DNA of 40,187 bases, from NCBI GenBank assembly GCA_003584875.1, contig QVQD01000094.1, forward strand, positions 1 through 40,187, given 5' to 3'. A program made the position numbers and the translations under genes. How positions within the stretch are numbered: position 1 is the first letter of the stretch; each line of letters starts with the position of its first letter. The notes beneath the pieces were generated by a model. It did not search any database. It saw nothing but the letters and a program-made list of their open reading frames with translations, and had not been told where the DNA came from. Below are positions 7,789 to 16,770 of the stretch, one piece after another. Origin of the DNA: Methylococcales bacterium (GTDB lineage: Bacteria; Pseudomonadota; Gammaproteobacteria; Methylococcales; Methylomonadaceae).

Positions 7789-8489
7789 CCTATAGCCTCT
7801 TCGCGCTCAAATTTAAAACGTTGAGAAGCCTCTATACCCATTACTTTGGCTAACCAAGGTGGAGGCGTGCCTGCAATCACCGCTTGTAATTGCAAAATGA
7901 CATCGCTAATACTTTCTATATCAGATAACTTTAAAGGGTGTATGCCCTGCTTGACGATTTTCGCAGCCGCTGGCCCTCCAACTGAGACCATATAAACTAC
8001 CTGGCAATCATTAATTAGCTCTGCTCTATAGGTATTTTTATCTTCTATCTCAAGATTAGCGATTTCTTTTGGTGTGCGTACATCAATTAACTGAGCCACA
8101 CATGCAGAAACTTGGTAGATCATAAATTGCTTACATGAACCAAAATGGCCATCGACATTTAACCTATCATTACTGGCAAAGGCTAAACGTATAGACCCTG
8201 GTAAATCTCCCTCTTGATAAGCTTGAATTGGTTCGCTAGTGTCAACTGGCGTTTGTAGCGTGTTAAGCAGTTGCAAAAGCAAATCTTCTTCAAGGCGGGA
8301 AACCCCGTCCGTTTGTAGCGTTTTTAAATCTTTTAAAGTGATGCCAGCTATTTTTTGTTCCGTTAAAGGTAAACCTAAATAATCGGTTAATAATATAAAT
8401 AAGCCTTTGGCATCAATATCGGGCCAAGCGCGAGCCGCCAGCCCGATACGTAAAGCCAGTTCTCTTGTTATCGTGTCCTGGCCACTCAT
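7785..8489 (-). CDS. nifY: NifY/NafY-type apo-dinitrogenase chaperone
   Basis: Proteins of this group bind FeMo-co and hold apo-NifDK open for cofactor insertion. The 234-aa product has an N-terminal helical domain (residues about 5-90, typical of NafY/NifY) and a C-terminal NifX-like cofactor-binding domain (about 108-220). The second domain carries IRLAFASNDRLNVDGHFGS, with the conserved His, and ends PPWLAKVMG. Location just after nifT and a ferredoxin points to NifY, but two-domain NafY has the same architecture and both are paralogues in Azotobacter, so the symbol is a positional choice. It ends overlapping the 88-aa gene by 4 nt. Confidence 0.88.
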   Translation of the reverse strand: MSGQDTITRELALRIGLAARAWPDIDAKGLFILLTDYLGLPLTEQKIAGITLKDLKTLQTDGVSRLEEDLLLQLLNTLQTPVDTSEPIQAYQEGDLPGSIRLAFASNDRLNVDGHFGSCKQFMIYQVSACVAQLIDVRTPKEIANLEIEDKNTYRAELINDCQVVYMVSVGGPAAAKIVKQGIHPLKLSDIESISDVILQLQAVIAGTPPPWLAKVMGIEASQRFKFEREEAIG

Positions 8490-8493
8490 GAGC

Positions 8494-8694
8494 TTACGCC
8501 TCTAGTGGAAGTATGCAGTTATCAATCGGGCATACTTTGACACATTGAGGAATATCAAAATCACCTTCACATTCGGTACAGGTTTTTTTATCTATTTCAA
8601 AAACAATTTTACCTTCAGTAATCGAGTTAGTGGGACATACTGGTTCGCAGTCTCCGCATGATATGCAATCAGCCGCAACAATATATAAAGCCAT
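8494..8694 (-). CDS. 2[4Fe-4S] ferredoxin of the nifHDK operon
   Basis: A 66-aa bacterial-type ferredoxin. Motif one is CISCGDCEPVCP (residues 10-21). Motif two is the expanded C-x2-C-x8-C-x3-C form (CTECEGDFDIPQCVKVCP, 38-55), common in nif-linked FdxN-type ferredoxins. It would carry electrons to nitrogenase or the assembly enzymes. It sits 2 nt after nifT and 4 nt before nifY. A second protein with the same expanded motif is encoded after nifB (22607-22885). Confidence 0.93.
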   Translation of the reverse strand: MALYIVAADCISCGDCEPVCPTNSITEGKIVFEIDKKTCTECEGDFDIPQCVKVCPIDNCILPLEA

Positions 8695-8696
8695 GA

Positions 8697-8921
8697 TTAT
8701 TCTCCTGAATCTAAACGTTTTGCGCGTAAAGTAACGGGGAAGTCCGGTTGTCCGTCTATGGGTTCAAAGTAATATTTTGAACCGTCACTTAGTAGAACTT
8801 CACCTCCCCATTTTTCGGGGCTATCAAATTCAACGGACTCTGCTACTTCTTCTAAATCTTTTTTAGGAACGTAGAAGACTAATTTGCCTTCGGTATTCTT
8901 TTTTAACATGACACTAGGCAT
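8697..8921 (-). CDS. nifT: NifT (FixU) protein
   Basis: The 74-aa product MPSVMLKKNTEGKLVFYVPK is a typical NifT/FixU: small, beta-rich, with the conserved KWGGEVLLSDGSKYYFEP segment. NifT is conserved after nifK in many diazotrophs but its deletion has little effect elsewhere, so the exact role is unknown. It follows nifK by 111 nt, a gap occupied by two inverted palindromic repeats. Confidence 0.93.
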   Translation of the reverse strand: MPSVMLKKNTEGKLVFYVPKKDLEEVAESVEFDSPEKWGGEVLLSDGSKYYFEPIDGQPDFPVTLRAKRLDSGE

Positions 8922-8951
8922 AGACTTCTCCGTTATCGGTTTGGATAGTAG

Positions 8952-9019
8952 GTCGGGTTAGCAATAGCGTAACCCGACTTTAATGCATGAGTTGTCGGGT
9001 TAAGCTATCGCTAACCCGA
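8952..9019. repeat. Inverted pair of REP-like hairpins between nifK and nifT
   Basis: Hairpin one is 8952-8978 (GTCGGGTTA arms, 9-nt loop). Hairpin two is 8995-9019 (TCGGGTTA arms). The second is an inverted copy of the first with two mismatches. On the nif transcript they would lie directly after nifK, where stable stems can protect upstream mRNA from 3' exonucleases. This is a BIME-like arrangement of a widespread REP-type sequence. Confidence 0.8.
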
Positions 9020-9032
9020 ACTACCATTCATT

Positions 9033-10604
9033 TTAACGAATCAAATCGTAGTTATAGTCGGTAGTACCCATACCTTTAGTTTCTTTATCCAATTGCTCTA
9101 GGATGGCATTTACTAAGGTAGTCAGCATATAAATAGCGCCTTCATAACCTAATGTTGTCATTCTATGCAAATGATGTCTGTCAAAGATAGGGAAACCAAT
9201 ACGGATCAATGGCACTTCAAACTCTTCACCTTTATAGAAAGTATCACGTTGAATAAACTTGCCATAAGAATTACCGATCATAAAATCAGGTTTGTTAGTG
9301 AATACTAAAGAACGGAAATGCCATAAGTCTTTACCCGTATGTACCACTGAATTTTGGCCATAAGGTGAATCTTTAAGCATTTTTTCCATCGCTTTAGTCC
9401 AGCGCTTACTAGCATGATTACATAAGACATCAGCGGGTTCCGCACCCATTTCTAATAAGAACTTAGTCATACCCATGACAAAATCAGCATCACCATACAA
9501 GGAAAACTTTTTACCATGCATCCAGGTATGTGAGTCGGTCATCATGTCAACTAAACGACCACGCTCAAGTTCTAAAGAAGCAGGTATTGGTTTACCAGTT
9601 AATTCAGAGATTTTCATCAAGAATTCATCAGTCCATTCCAAACCCATTGGAATATTGATCGCTGTAGCAGGTTGATGCCAGATAGATTGCACAAACTTTT
9701 TAGTTTTTTCTAACTGCCAAGGTTGTAACAACAACGTATCAATAGCATTTGGTGAATCTTTTAATTCAGCTTGCGTAGTACCACCGGCATACATACGGAA
9801 AGTACCATCCGCTGGAGTATCTAACACCTCTGAAGGATCACTCATCAGTGTGTAATCCACACCCATTTCTTTCATCATGCGGTGCATGACTCGGTAATTA
9901 CCCAGATACGTTTCAAAGCCAGGCACTAAGTTAATTTTACCGTTAGAACCTACTTTTTTGTCGCCCATATGGTTTAAGGTAAAGTACTTAATCATGCCTT
10001 CAAACATGTTATCCCAACCCGTAGTATGGCTACCCACAAAACTAGGCGTGTGTGCAAAAGGAGTAGGATAATCTTGCTCTACATGACCCGCTTTTTTAGC
10101 ATTGTTAATGAAGGCGTTTAAGTCGTCACCAATAACTTCAGCCATACAAGTGGTTGAAACGGCAATGATGTCTGGTTGATATAAGGCTTTTGCATTCTCT
10201 AAACCAGCCATCATATTCTTTTGGCCACCAAATACCGCCGCATCTTCAGTCATTGAGTCAGAAACACAGGCAATGGGTTCTTTAAAATGACGATTAAAGT
10301 AAGTACGGAAATAAGCTACACAACCTTGCGAACCATGTACATATGGCATGGTTTTTTCAAATCCCAAAGCACACAATACAGCGCCTAAGGGTTGACAAGC
10401 TTTAGCGGGGTTAACCGTTAACGCTTCACGATTAAAATTGAGTTCTTGATATTCTTTGGTAGTAGTCCATTGAAAAACATCATCAATCTTTTCTTGCGGG
10501 TGACGCTCTTCATAAGCCTCACGTTTATTGGCTAAGCTTTCCTTATATTCGTCATTACGAAATAAAGGGTAACTAGGTTGAATATTATCTACTTCTTGAC
10601 TCAT
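9033..10604 (-). CDS. nifK: Nitrogenase molybdenum-iron protein beta chain NifK
   Basis: NifK is the beta subunit of dinitrogenase and shares the P-cluster with NifD. At 523 aa it has the same length as Azotobacter NifK, and its P-cluster ligands keep that numbering: C70 (NPAKACQPLG), C95 (GSQGCVAYF), C153 (STTCMAEVIGDD) and S188. The N-terminal extension typical of Mo-type NifK is present. It is preceded by a 90-nt spacer after nifD containing a hairpin repeat and followed by REP-like hairpins. No truncation or odd residue is seen. Confidence 0.98.
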   Translation of the reverse strand: MSQEVDNIQPSYPLFRNDEYKESLANKREAYEERHPQEKIDDVFQWTTTKEYQELNFNREALTVNPAKACQPLGAVLCALGFEKTMPYVHGSQGCVAYFRTYFNRHFKEPIACVSDSMTEDAAVFGGQKNMMAGLENAKALYQPDIIAVSTTCMAEVIGDDLNAFINNAKKAGHVEQDYPTPFAHTPSFVGSHTTGWDNMFEGMIKYFTLNHMGDKKVGSNGKINLVPGFETYLGNYRVMHRMMKEMGVDYTLMSDPSEVLDTPADGTFRMYAGGTTQAELKDSPNAIDTLLLQPWQLEKTKKFVQSIWHQPATAINIPMGLEWTDEFLMKISELTGKPIPASLELERGRLVDMMTDSHTWMHGKKFSLYGDADFVMGMTKFLLEMGAEPADVLCNHASKRWTKAMEKMLKDSPYGQNSVVHTGKDLWHFRSLVFTNKPDFMIGNSYGKFIQRDTFYKGEEFEVPLIRIGFPIFDRHHLHRMTTLGYEGAIYMLTTLVNAILEQLDKETKGMGTTDYNYDLIR

Positions 10605-10649
10605 GATAAACTCCTACGCGCCACCAATCTGTGGACAACGGATGAAGGA

Positions 10650-10688
10650 TGGGGAGAGCTTTAGCAACTTAGCTAAAGCCACTCCCAC
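10650..10688. repeat. Hairpin repeat in the nifD-nifK spacer
   Basis: Arms GCTTTAGC (10658-10665) and GCTAAAGC (10672-10679), with partly paired GGGAG/CTCCC flanks. It is a diverged copy of the family at 5238-5286 and 34344-34388. On the message it would fold between nifD and nifK. Confidence 0.65.
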
Positions 10689-10694
10689 ACAAAA

Positions 10695-12176
10695 TTAAGC
10701 GCTTGCAGCAATCGCTACCTTTGGACTTTCTTCGGTTTTCCAAGGTACTTTGACTTGCTTCCAACAAGGGTTATTCAAAGTCATGTCCATATCTCTAGCA
10801 AAGATAGCAAAGCCATCATAACCATGATAAGGGCCCGAATAATCCCAAGAGTGCATTTGTCTAAAAGGAATACCCATTTTTTGGAAGATATACTTTTCTT
10901 TAATACCAGAACCGATTAAGTCAGGCTGTACACGTTTAACGAATTCTTCAAATTCATAACCGGTAACATCGTCATAAATTAACGTTGCATTACCCATTTC
11001 TTTGATAGTACGATCGTAATCATCGTTATGACCGAATTCATAACCCGTACCAACGACTTCCATCCCTAAATCTTCATAAGCACCAATCACGTGGCGTGGT
11101 CGTAAACCACCAACATACAACATAACGCGTTTACCTGTTAAGCGAGGTTTGTATTTAGCGATAACGGCATCATATTCTGCTTGATATTTAGCAATCACTT
11201 TTTCTGCGCCAGCTTGTATAGTTTCATCAAATAACGCGGCTATTTTGCGTAATGATTCAGCAATTTTAGTTGGACCAAAAAAGTTATATTCAATCCAAGG
11301 GATCTTGTATTTTTCTTCCATGTGCCTTGCAATGTAGTTCATTGAACGATAGCAATGGATTAAATTCAGTTTAACTTTGGGTGTTTTTTCCATTTCTGCA
11401 ATGGTACCGTCACCCGACCATTGAGCAACTACGCGTAAACCCATTTCTTCTAAGAGCGTACGTGAAGCCCATGCATCACCACCGATATTGTAATCACCGA
11501 TAACAGCGACATCATAAGGTGTAGTTGGAAAGCTATCATCACCATCACGGTTTTCTAAAACCCAGTCACGTATTGCATCGTTAGCAATATGGTGACCTAA
11601 TGATTGAGAAACTCCACGAAAGCCTTCGCAACGCACGGGTACGACAGGTTTACCGATTTCTTTGTTAGCTTTTTTGGCAACCGCTTCAATATCGTCACCA
11701 ATCAAACCGATTGGACATTCTGATTGAATACTAATACCTTTATTTAATGGGAATAAGCCTTCAATTTCATTCATGATTTTGGCAAGCTTTTTATCGCCAC
11801 CGAAAACGATATCTTTTTCTTGAAAGTCTGAGGTAAAGTTCATGGTACCAAAGGTATTAATACCGGTGGTGCCCACATAATAATTACGACGACCCGCACG
11901 AGAATATTGTCCACAACCCACTGGGCCATGAGAAATATGGATCATATCTTTAATTGGACCCCATACCACCCCTTTTGATCCCGCATAAGCACAACCACGA
12001 ATAGTCATAGTGCCTGGTTGAGATTTACGGTTAGAGGTTATACATTTGTTTGATTTTTCTAACGATTGATCGTTAACAGCCAAATGTTTTGCACGATCTT
12101 TTCGTGCTTGTTCTGGATAGATTTCGAGCACTTCTTGAATCAGCGCTTCAGTCTCTTCTCTTGTTAGAGCAGCCAT
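10695..12176 (-). CDS. nifD: Nitrogenase molybdenum-iron protein alpha chain NifD
   Basis: NifD is the alpha subunit of dinitrogenase, which carries FeMo-co where N2 is reduced. At 493 aa its key residues fall at Azotobacter numbering: P-cluster C62 ([10 protein letters not shown]), C88 (GPVGCGQYS) and C154 ([11 protein letters not shown]); FeMo-co ligands C275 ([10 protein letters not shown]) and H442 ([15 protein letters not shown]). Q191 and H195 of the active-site pocket are present ([12 protein letters not shown]). This makes it a molybdenum-type enzyme rather than VnfD or AnfD. The start at 12176 follows an ATG preceded by GGAGA. It lies 99 nt after nifH with a stem-loop between. Confidence 0.99.
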   Translation of the reverse strand: MAALTREETEALIQEVLEIYPEQARKDRAKHLAVNDQSLEKSNKCITSNRKSQPGTMTIRGCAYAGSKGVVWGPIKDMIHISHGPVGCGQYSRAGRRNYYVGTTGINTFGTMNFTSDFQEKDIVFGGDKKLAKIMNEIEGLFPLNKGISIQSECPIGLIGDDIEAVAKKANKEIGKPVVPVRCEGFRGVSQSLGHHIANDAIRDWVLENRDGDDSFPTTPYDVAVIGDYNIGGDAWASRTLLEEMGLRVVAQWSGDGTIAEMEKTPKVKLNLIHCYRSMNYIARHMEEKYKIPWIEYNFFGPTKIAESLRKIAALFDETIQAGAEKVIAKYQAEYDAVIAKYKPRLTGKRVMLYVGGLRPRHVIGAYEDLGMEVVGTGYEFGHNDDYDRTIKEMGNATLIYDDVTGYEFEEFVKRVQPDLIGSGIKEKYIFQKMGIPFRQMHSWDYSGPYHGYDGFAIFARDMDMTLNNPCWKQVKVPWKTEESPKVAIAASA

Positions 12177-12233
12177 GTTGTTCTCCTACTTATGCCGTGG
12201 GTAATCCCCCACAGGCAGGTTTCAGGACAGGAA

Positions 12234-12266
12234 TCTGTAGAGATAACTTTTTATTATCTCTACAGA
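12234..12266 (-). promoter_or_regulatory. Strong intercistronic stem-loop between nifH and nifD
   Basis: Perfect 13-bp arms (12234-12246 and 12254-12266, TCTGTAGAGATAA and complement) enclose a 7-nt loop, beginning 10 nt after the nifH stop codon. No U-run follows, so it does not look like a terminator. It is well placed to protect the 3' end of a processed nifH mRNA or to attenuate read-through, giving more NifH than NifDK. It differs in sequence from the dispersed repeats. Confidence 0.75.
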
Positions 12267-12275
12267 GTATTCTTT

Positions 12276-13160
<885 letters not shown>

Positions 13161-13205
13161 CTATTCCCCTTTTAGGATGTTGTTGTTGATGACATTTACA
13201 ATATA

Positions 13206-13220
13206 GCAAGCGCTATGCCA
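13206..13220 (-). promoter_or_regulatory. Sigma-54 promoter of nifHDK
   Basis: The minus strand reads TGGCATAGCGCTTGC, with GG and GC in exact -24/-12 spacing. Transcription is expected near 13194, 37 nt before the nifH ATG. A NifA site is at 13316-13331. Confidence 0.92.
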
Positions 13221-13315
13221 ATTGATATACCTACACTTAAACCATTGAACAAATTGGATTTAATATATTTCACTTGCCTAAAGTTACGTTGCTTTTCATA
13301 CATTTTGTTATGCCC

Positions 13316-13331
13316 TGTAAGCTTAGTAACA
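13316..13331. promoter_or_regulatory. NifA upstream activator site for nifH
   Basis: TGT-AAGCTTAGTA-ACA matches TGT-N10-ACA. Its centre is about 130 bp upstream of the predicted nifH start, the classical distance for NifA activation at nifH. Confidence 0.85.
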
Positions 13332-13426
13332 GTATGGTTTTTATTATTAGCACGACATCTCTCAACTATGTGGCTTATTAATATCTATATTGATGCGTCT
13401 TAGTTAATTGGGTTGTAGATTCATAG

Positions 13427-13453
13427 GATGGGTAGAACAATGTGGAACCCATT
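13427..13453. repeat. REP-like hairpin in the nifH-SIR2 intergenic region
   Basis: GATGGGT and ACCCATT form short arms in a pattern (GGATGGGT-N-ACCCAT) common as dispersed hairpins in proteobacteria. It lies between the two divergent regulatory regions and so may help insulate them; this is speculative. Confidence 0.4.
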
Positions 13454-13482
13454 AAACCGTGCAATGATGAGTTTCGCAGTCC

Positions 13483-13550
13483 GAGACTGTGAAAGTATTC
13501 TTTTTATGCCCCCACATTAGCCATGGGTAACTACATAACTAATGATCCCT
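13483..13550 (+). repeat. Dispersed ~70-bp repeat, copy between nifH and the SIR2-like gene
   Basis: GAGACTGTGAAAGTATTC followed by TTTTTATG-CCCCC, then CATTAGCCATGGGTAACTAC and AATGATCCCT, matches the complement of 19485-19552 along its length and its second half also matches 114-150. It is a non-coding repeat shared by three intergenic gaps of this region. Confidence 0.75.
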
Positions 13551-13709
13551 GTTGGGTAAGCATTTCAGCCTTAGTTCCCTCATTGTCCCGGCTATGCGTT
13601 GCTTTTCAGATCTACTATTTACAATTACAACCTTTTGGTCGAGGCTATCAAACCAGATAGGCATTGTGCGTACATACAGCCAGTATTATGTGTAACAAAT
13701 TAGGATGAT

Positions 13710-13725
13710 TGTTATAAACAATACA
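13710..13725. promoter_or_regulatory. NifA upstream activator site for the SIR2-like gene
   Basis: TGT-TATAAACAAT-ACA fits TGT-N10-ACA (extended TTGT/ACAA). Its centre is about 120 bp upstream of the predicted start at 13838. An inner palindrome ATTGT-N5-ACAAT overlaps it. Confidence 0.78.
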
Positions 13726-13811
13726 ATTTGTAGCCCATCCCTTTTTAATTAGCCTCATTTAAAGCATTGTTAAATAATTAGTTTCAACACTTTAAATTCA
13801 TAATAATAAAC

Positions 13812-13826
13812 TGGATTGAATTTTGC
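13812..13826 (+). promoter_or_regulatory. Sigma-54 promoter of the SIR2-like gene
   Basis: TGGATTGAATTTTGC has GG and GC at exact -24/-12 spacing with a TTGC-type -12 element; the -24 element is TGGA rather than TGGC. Predicted start is near 13838, 28 nt before the ATG at 13866. Confidence 0.78.
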
Positions 13827-13865
13827 TTTAATCAAAGACATCGCTTACTTACATTGGAATTTGTT

Positions 13866-14702
13866 ATGTCTACTACAGTTTTTTCAGAAATATTAAATGG
13901 TTTATTCGAAAATAAAATCGTGCCATATCTAGGTCCCGGTGTTCTTTCTGATGCAACTAATAAACTTACTGGCCAGCCTATGCCAGCCGATAGCAATAGC
14001 TTAATTTTAGCGATGAATAATGGTCAGCCTATGGCTCCTAAGTTGATGTATGAGTTTCCTAGAGCTGCTATGAATCTCGAACTCAAACGAGGTAGAAACT
14101 TTCTAAGTCAATTTCTAAACAAACTTTATGGCGAAACAGAGTGGACTCGCTCTGAAATACATAAATGGATAGCAGACTGGAAACCTGCTTATGTCATAGA
14201 TATCAACCGAGATACTCAATTACAAGATAGTTATGCCGATGAAGAACATACTTTAATTGTGGGTGTTGCAAGAATCAGCGCAAGCGCTTTTCGTTTTAGA
14301 ATCTATCATTATGATGGCTCTCATTATTTTGAAATACCTCAGGAACAAATAGATCGTAGACTGCCTATTCTATTCAAACCGATGGGCACTCCAAAACCAG
14401 AAGCTAACTTTATCGCTTCAGATGCCGATTACGTTGATTACATCACCGAATTAATGGGTGGCTTCGCTATTCCTGATTTTCTTAAAAATTATCGTAAAGA
14501 CAAACAATATCTATTAATTGGTATGCCGTTAAACAGGGATTCTGAACGTATGGTCATGAGCGATATTATTTATGGTGCGGCACCTCAAAAAGGCTGGGTC
14601 TTAAATAAAAATCCAACAGATAAAGAAGTACGCTTTTGTAAAAAAATAGGCCTACAAATCCTAGATGCTGATATTGAAGACTTACTGACAGCGACTGCTT
14701 AA
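13866..14702 (+). CDS. SIR2-like NAD-binding-fold protein, NifA-controlled
   Basis: A 278-aa cytoplasmic protein of the SIR2-like (SIR2_2) type. The N-terminal LFENKIVPYLGPGVL gives the glycine-rich nucleotide-binding turn. A middle block PILFKPMGTPKPEANFIAS followed by DADYVDYI resembles the K-x-x-G...DY segment of SIR2-like proteins. A late KQYLLIGMPLNRDSERMV resembles their second nucleotide-site strand. The classical sirtuin zinc cysteines are absent. I use the ATG at 13866 (GGAA 8 nt upstream) rather than a TTG at 13854. It is divergent from nifH with its own sigma-54/NifA sites and is followed after 2 nt by another unknown gene, so it probably acts in nitrogen fixation. Substrate unknown. 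Confidence 0.8.
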   Translation: MSTTVFSEILNGLFENKIVPYLGPGVLSDATNKLTGQPMPADSNSLILAMNNGQPMAPKLMYEFPRAAMNLELKRGRNFLSQFLNKLYGETEWTRSEIHKWIADWKPAYVIDINRDTQLQDSYADEEHTLIVGVARISASAFRFRIYHYDGSHYFEIPQEQIDRRLPILFKPMGTPKPEANFIASDADYVDYITELMGGFAIPDFLKNYRKDKQYLLIGMPLNRDSERMVMSDIIYGAAPQKGWVLNKNPTDKEVRFCKKIGLQILDADIEDLLTATA

Positions 14703-14704
14703 CT

Positions 14705-15142
14705 ATGAACCCTTCTGAACCATTCGCTGATCATAGATTATTGCTCTATTACAAAGGTGATATCAGTGCTTTGATACTTTTCGCTCAGCACAGCAACGGA
14801 AGCATATGTTTTCCAGAGCCCTTACCTAAGCTTTCAAGCGCACTTGAAGCTGATGAAGTCATTAGCTCTAAAGTCAGCCTTCATCCTGCCATGTTGGTTA
14901 ATGCTATAAACAAACTGCTGCAAATTGATAATGATATTTTATGCATCGAACCAGAGTTTTCTGAACAAATCGATGCTCCAGGCGGTATCATTACAGTACA
15001 CATGGCTAGATTCATGTTACTTGATCCACCACACAAACTCATGCAAAGCAGAGATTGCCGTATGCGAACTTTACCTGAATTACGCAATAGACCTCCTGCT
15101 GAAATGGAGTTATTGCGCCGTGCTTATACTAAAGTGATGTAG
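14705..15142 (+). CDS. Uncharacterised nif-linked protein, 145 aa
   Basis: A 145-aa soluble protein I cannot place in a family. It shows mixed alpha/beta character: strands HRLLLYYKGDISALILFAQ and GGIITVHMARFMLLDPP, and an Arg-rich, helical C-terminus (QSRDCRMRTLPELRNRPPAEM). It has two cysteines and no cluster motif. It begins 2 nt after the SIR2-like gene and must be co-transcribed with it from the NifA-type promoter, so the two probably work together. No terminator is evident; repeats follow at 15172-15385. Confidence 0.8.
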   Translation: MNPSEPFADHRLLLYYKGDISALILFAQHSNGSICFPEPLPKLSSALEADEVISSKVSLHPAMLVNAINKLLQIDNDILCIEPEFSEQIDAPGGIITVHMARFMLLDPPHKLMQSRDCRMRTLPELRNRPPAEMELLRRAYTKVM

Positions 15143-15171
15143 GCTTGCCCCCAATGCCCAAAGTTAAGCAT

Positions 15172-15240
15172 TTGTAGGGGCAACAAATTCGCCCTGTATT
15201 TTGGAGTATCGGATTACGGGGCAAATCTGTCGTCCCTAAA
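15172..15240. repeat. TTGTAGGGGC-type inverted-repeat element
   Basis: TTGTAGGGGCAACA at 15172-15185 and TGTCGTCCCTAAA near 15228-15240 are imperfect inverted ends of the family better preserved at 22978-23162. The preceding CCCCC-AAGTTAAGCAT stretch also resembles the left flank of that copy. Confidence 0.55.
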
Positions 15241-15321
15241 GGTGAAAGTTTGTAAGATAAAAGCCTCCCCTTTGTAAACGGGGAATCAAGGTGGACTTTT
15301 AGAATATTATTTCGTAACTGT

Positions 15322-15385
15322 GAGCAGTGCCTTTGCCGAAAACGCTTTACTCGCTTAAGCGAGTAAAGTCTTACTCCTGTCTACA
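15322..15385. repeat. Palindromic MITE-family copy with 24-bp perfect core
   Basis: The core 15345-15368 (CTTTACTCGCTT and its exact complement) is a perfect palindrome, flanked by GAGCAGTGCCTTTGCC (also at 24989-25004) and by TAAGTC/CCTGTCTACAA, which resembles the outer end of the 1301-1421 element. It lies in the 320-nt gap before the GlcF-like gene; that gap holds no gene. Confidence 0.7.
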
Positions 15386-15462
15386 ATTAACTATTGTTTT
15401 TTTCGTTCCCACATAAAGCGAGGGAATGATAAGAATATAAAATATAAAAGACGATCAATACT

Positions 15463-16710
15463 ATGTTTGACTTTATAGACCTCGAATACAATGAGGAATA
15501 CCAGGCCTTAGAAACCAGCTTATATATACCGGATGCTGCTGAATGTATGCGCTGCGGTTTATGTGTCAGCAGTTGTCCGACCTTTAGATTATTTCAAACT
15601 AATGAAGAAACGCCTCGTCAACGCCTACGAACAATCAGTAAAATTTTAATTGATAAACAAGCTATCAGTACTAATGAACGCAAACAACTCGATAACTGCC
15701 TGCAATGTCGTGCTTGCGAGATCAGTTGCCCTAGCTATGTAGCTTATGGGCAGTTGTTTGATCAAGCAAGGTTAGCATTAGAAACCAAGCCGACAGCTCT
15801 TGCCAATTTAGCGTTTAAGTTAATTGAAAAAAAACGTCTAAGATCATGGCTAATGCCATTACTTGCTATCTATCTAAAATTTGGCCTGCAAAAACCTCTT
15901 AGATATTTCAATGTACTAAAAAAACTGCATTTGTCTGAGGCTGATACCTTATTCGCTAAACCAGCTTTGCAAGCTATGACTGATCGCTATCCTACGAGCA
16001 AAATTAAACGTGGGCAAGTTGCCATGTTTACCGGCTGTATTGCTGAGCATTTAGATCGCAACACCTTAATGTCGGCCATAAAATTGCTTAACGAAATAGG
16101 TTATGAGGTATTAGTTCCAAAACAACAAAGCTGCTGCGGTGCAATACATCAGCACAACGGTCAATCAGCTAACACCTTTGTGACGAACAACATTGAAGTA
16201 TTCAATGCCTTAGAAGTCGATGCTGTACTTCATGTTGCCACCGGGTGTGGTGCGATGTTAAGCGAATATCGAAGCGACGACAATATTGCAACCGCCTATT
16301 TTTTACAACGCTTAAGGGATATCAATGAGTTTGTATTGAAACAGTGGCCGAATGAAATAAAGCTAATTCCATCTAAACTGAAAGTCTCAGTACATGAACC
16401 TTGCAGTCAACGAAATATCCTTAAAAACCAAGCTATCGTCTATGCCTTACTGCATAAAATACCCGACATAACTGTTACAGAACTAGCCAACAATAATCTT
16501 TGCTGTGGAGCTGGAGGCAGTTACATGCTAACTCACCCTAACAACGCAAAGCAATTGCGTACTTTAAAACTCCAAAGCATCAGTAAAATGCAGGTAGATA
16601 TCGTTGTAAGCAGTAATTTTGGCTGCTCGGTATTTCTTAATAATGATCAGTGTAAGGTTGTACACCCTTTAGTGGTATTGGCCAGACACTTAGAAAGTGC
16701 GGGCGAATGA
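15463..16710 (+). CDS. GlcF-like (Fe-S) oxidoreductase subunit
   Basis: A 415-aa protein with the architecture of the glycolate oxidase iron-sulfur subunit. Two ferredoxin-type motifs, CMRCGLCVSSCP (about residues 27-38) and CLQCRACEISCP (about 80-91), are followed by two cysteine-rich CCG domains (SCCGAIHQH and LCCGAGGSYML). It would pass electrons from a flavin dehydrogenase (glycolate or lactate) towards quinone. No glcD or glcE partner lies beside it, so the substrate is uncertain; related heterodisulfide-reductase-like proteins share the CCG fold. It is 320 nt from the SIR2-like pair with no sigma-54 element seen, and is convergent with modC. Likely a housekeeping gene at the edge of two nif blocks. 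Confidence 0.82.
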   Translation: MFDFIDLEYNEEYQALETSLYIPDAAECMRCGLCVSSCPTFRLFQTNEETPRQRLRTISKILIDKQAISTNERKQLDNCLQCRACEISCPSYVAYGQLFDQARLALETKPTALANLAFKLIEKKRLRSWLMPLLAIYLKFGLQKPLRYFNVLKKLHLSEADTLFAKPALQAMTDRYPTSKIKRGQVAMFTGCIAEHLDRNTLMSAIKLLNEIGYEVLVPKQQSCCGAIHQHNGQSANTFVTNNIEVFNALEVDAVLHVATGCGAMLSEYRSDDNIATAYFLQRLRDINEFVLKQWPNEIKLIPSKLKVSVHEPCSQRNILKNQAIVYALLHKIPDITVTELANNNLCCGAGGSYMLTHPNNAKQLRTLKLQSISKMQVDIVVSSNFGCSVFLNNDQCKVVHPLVVLARHLESAGE

Positions 16711-16770
16711 ATTCACCCCTACAGTTGTTTAATTCATTTCATGCGCAATCTTTACTTAAATATCGCTGAC

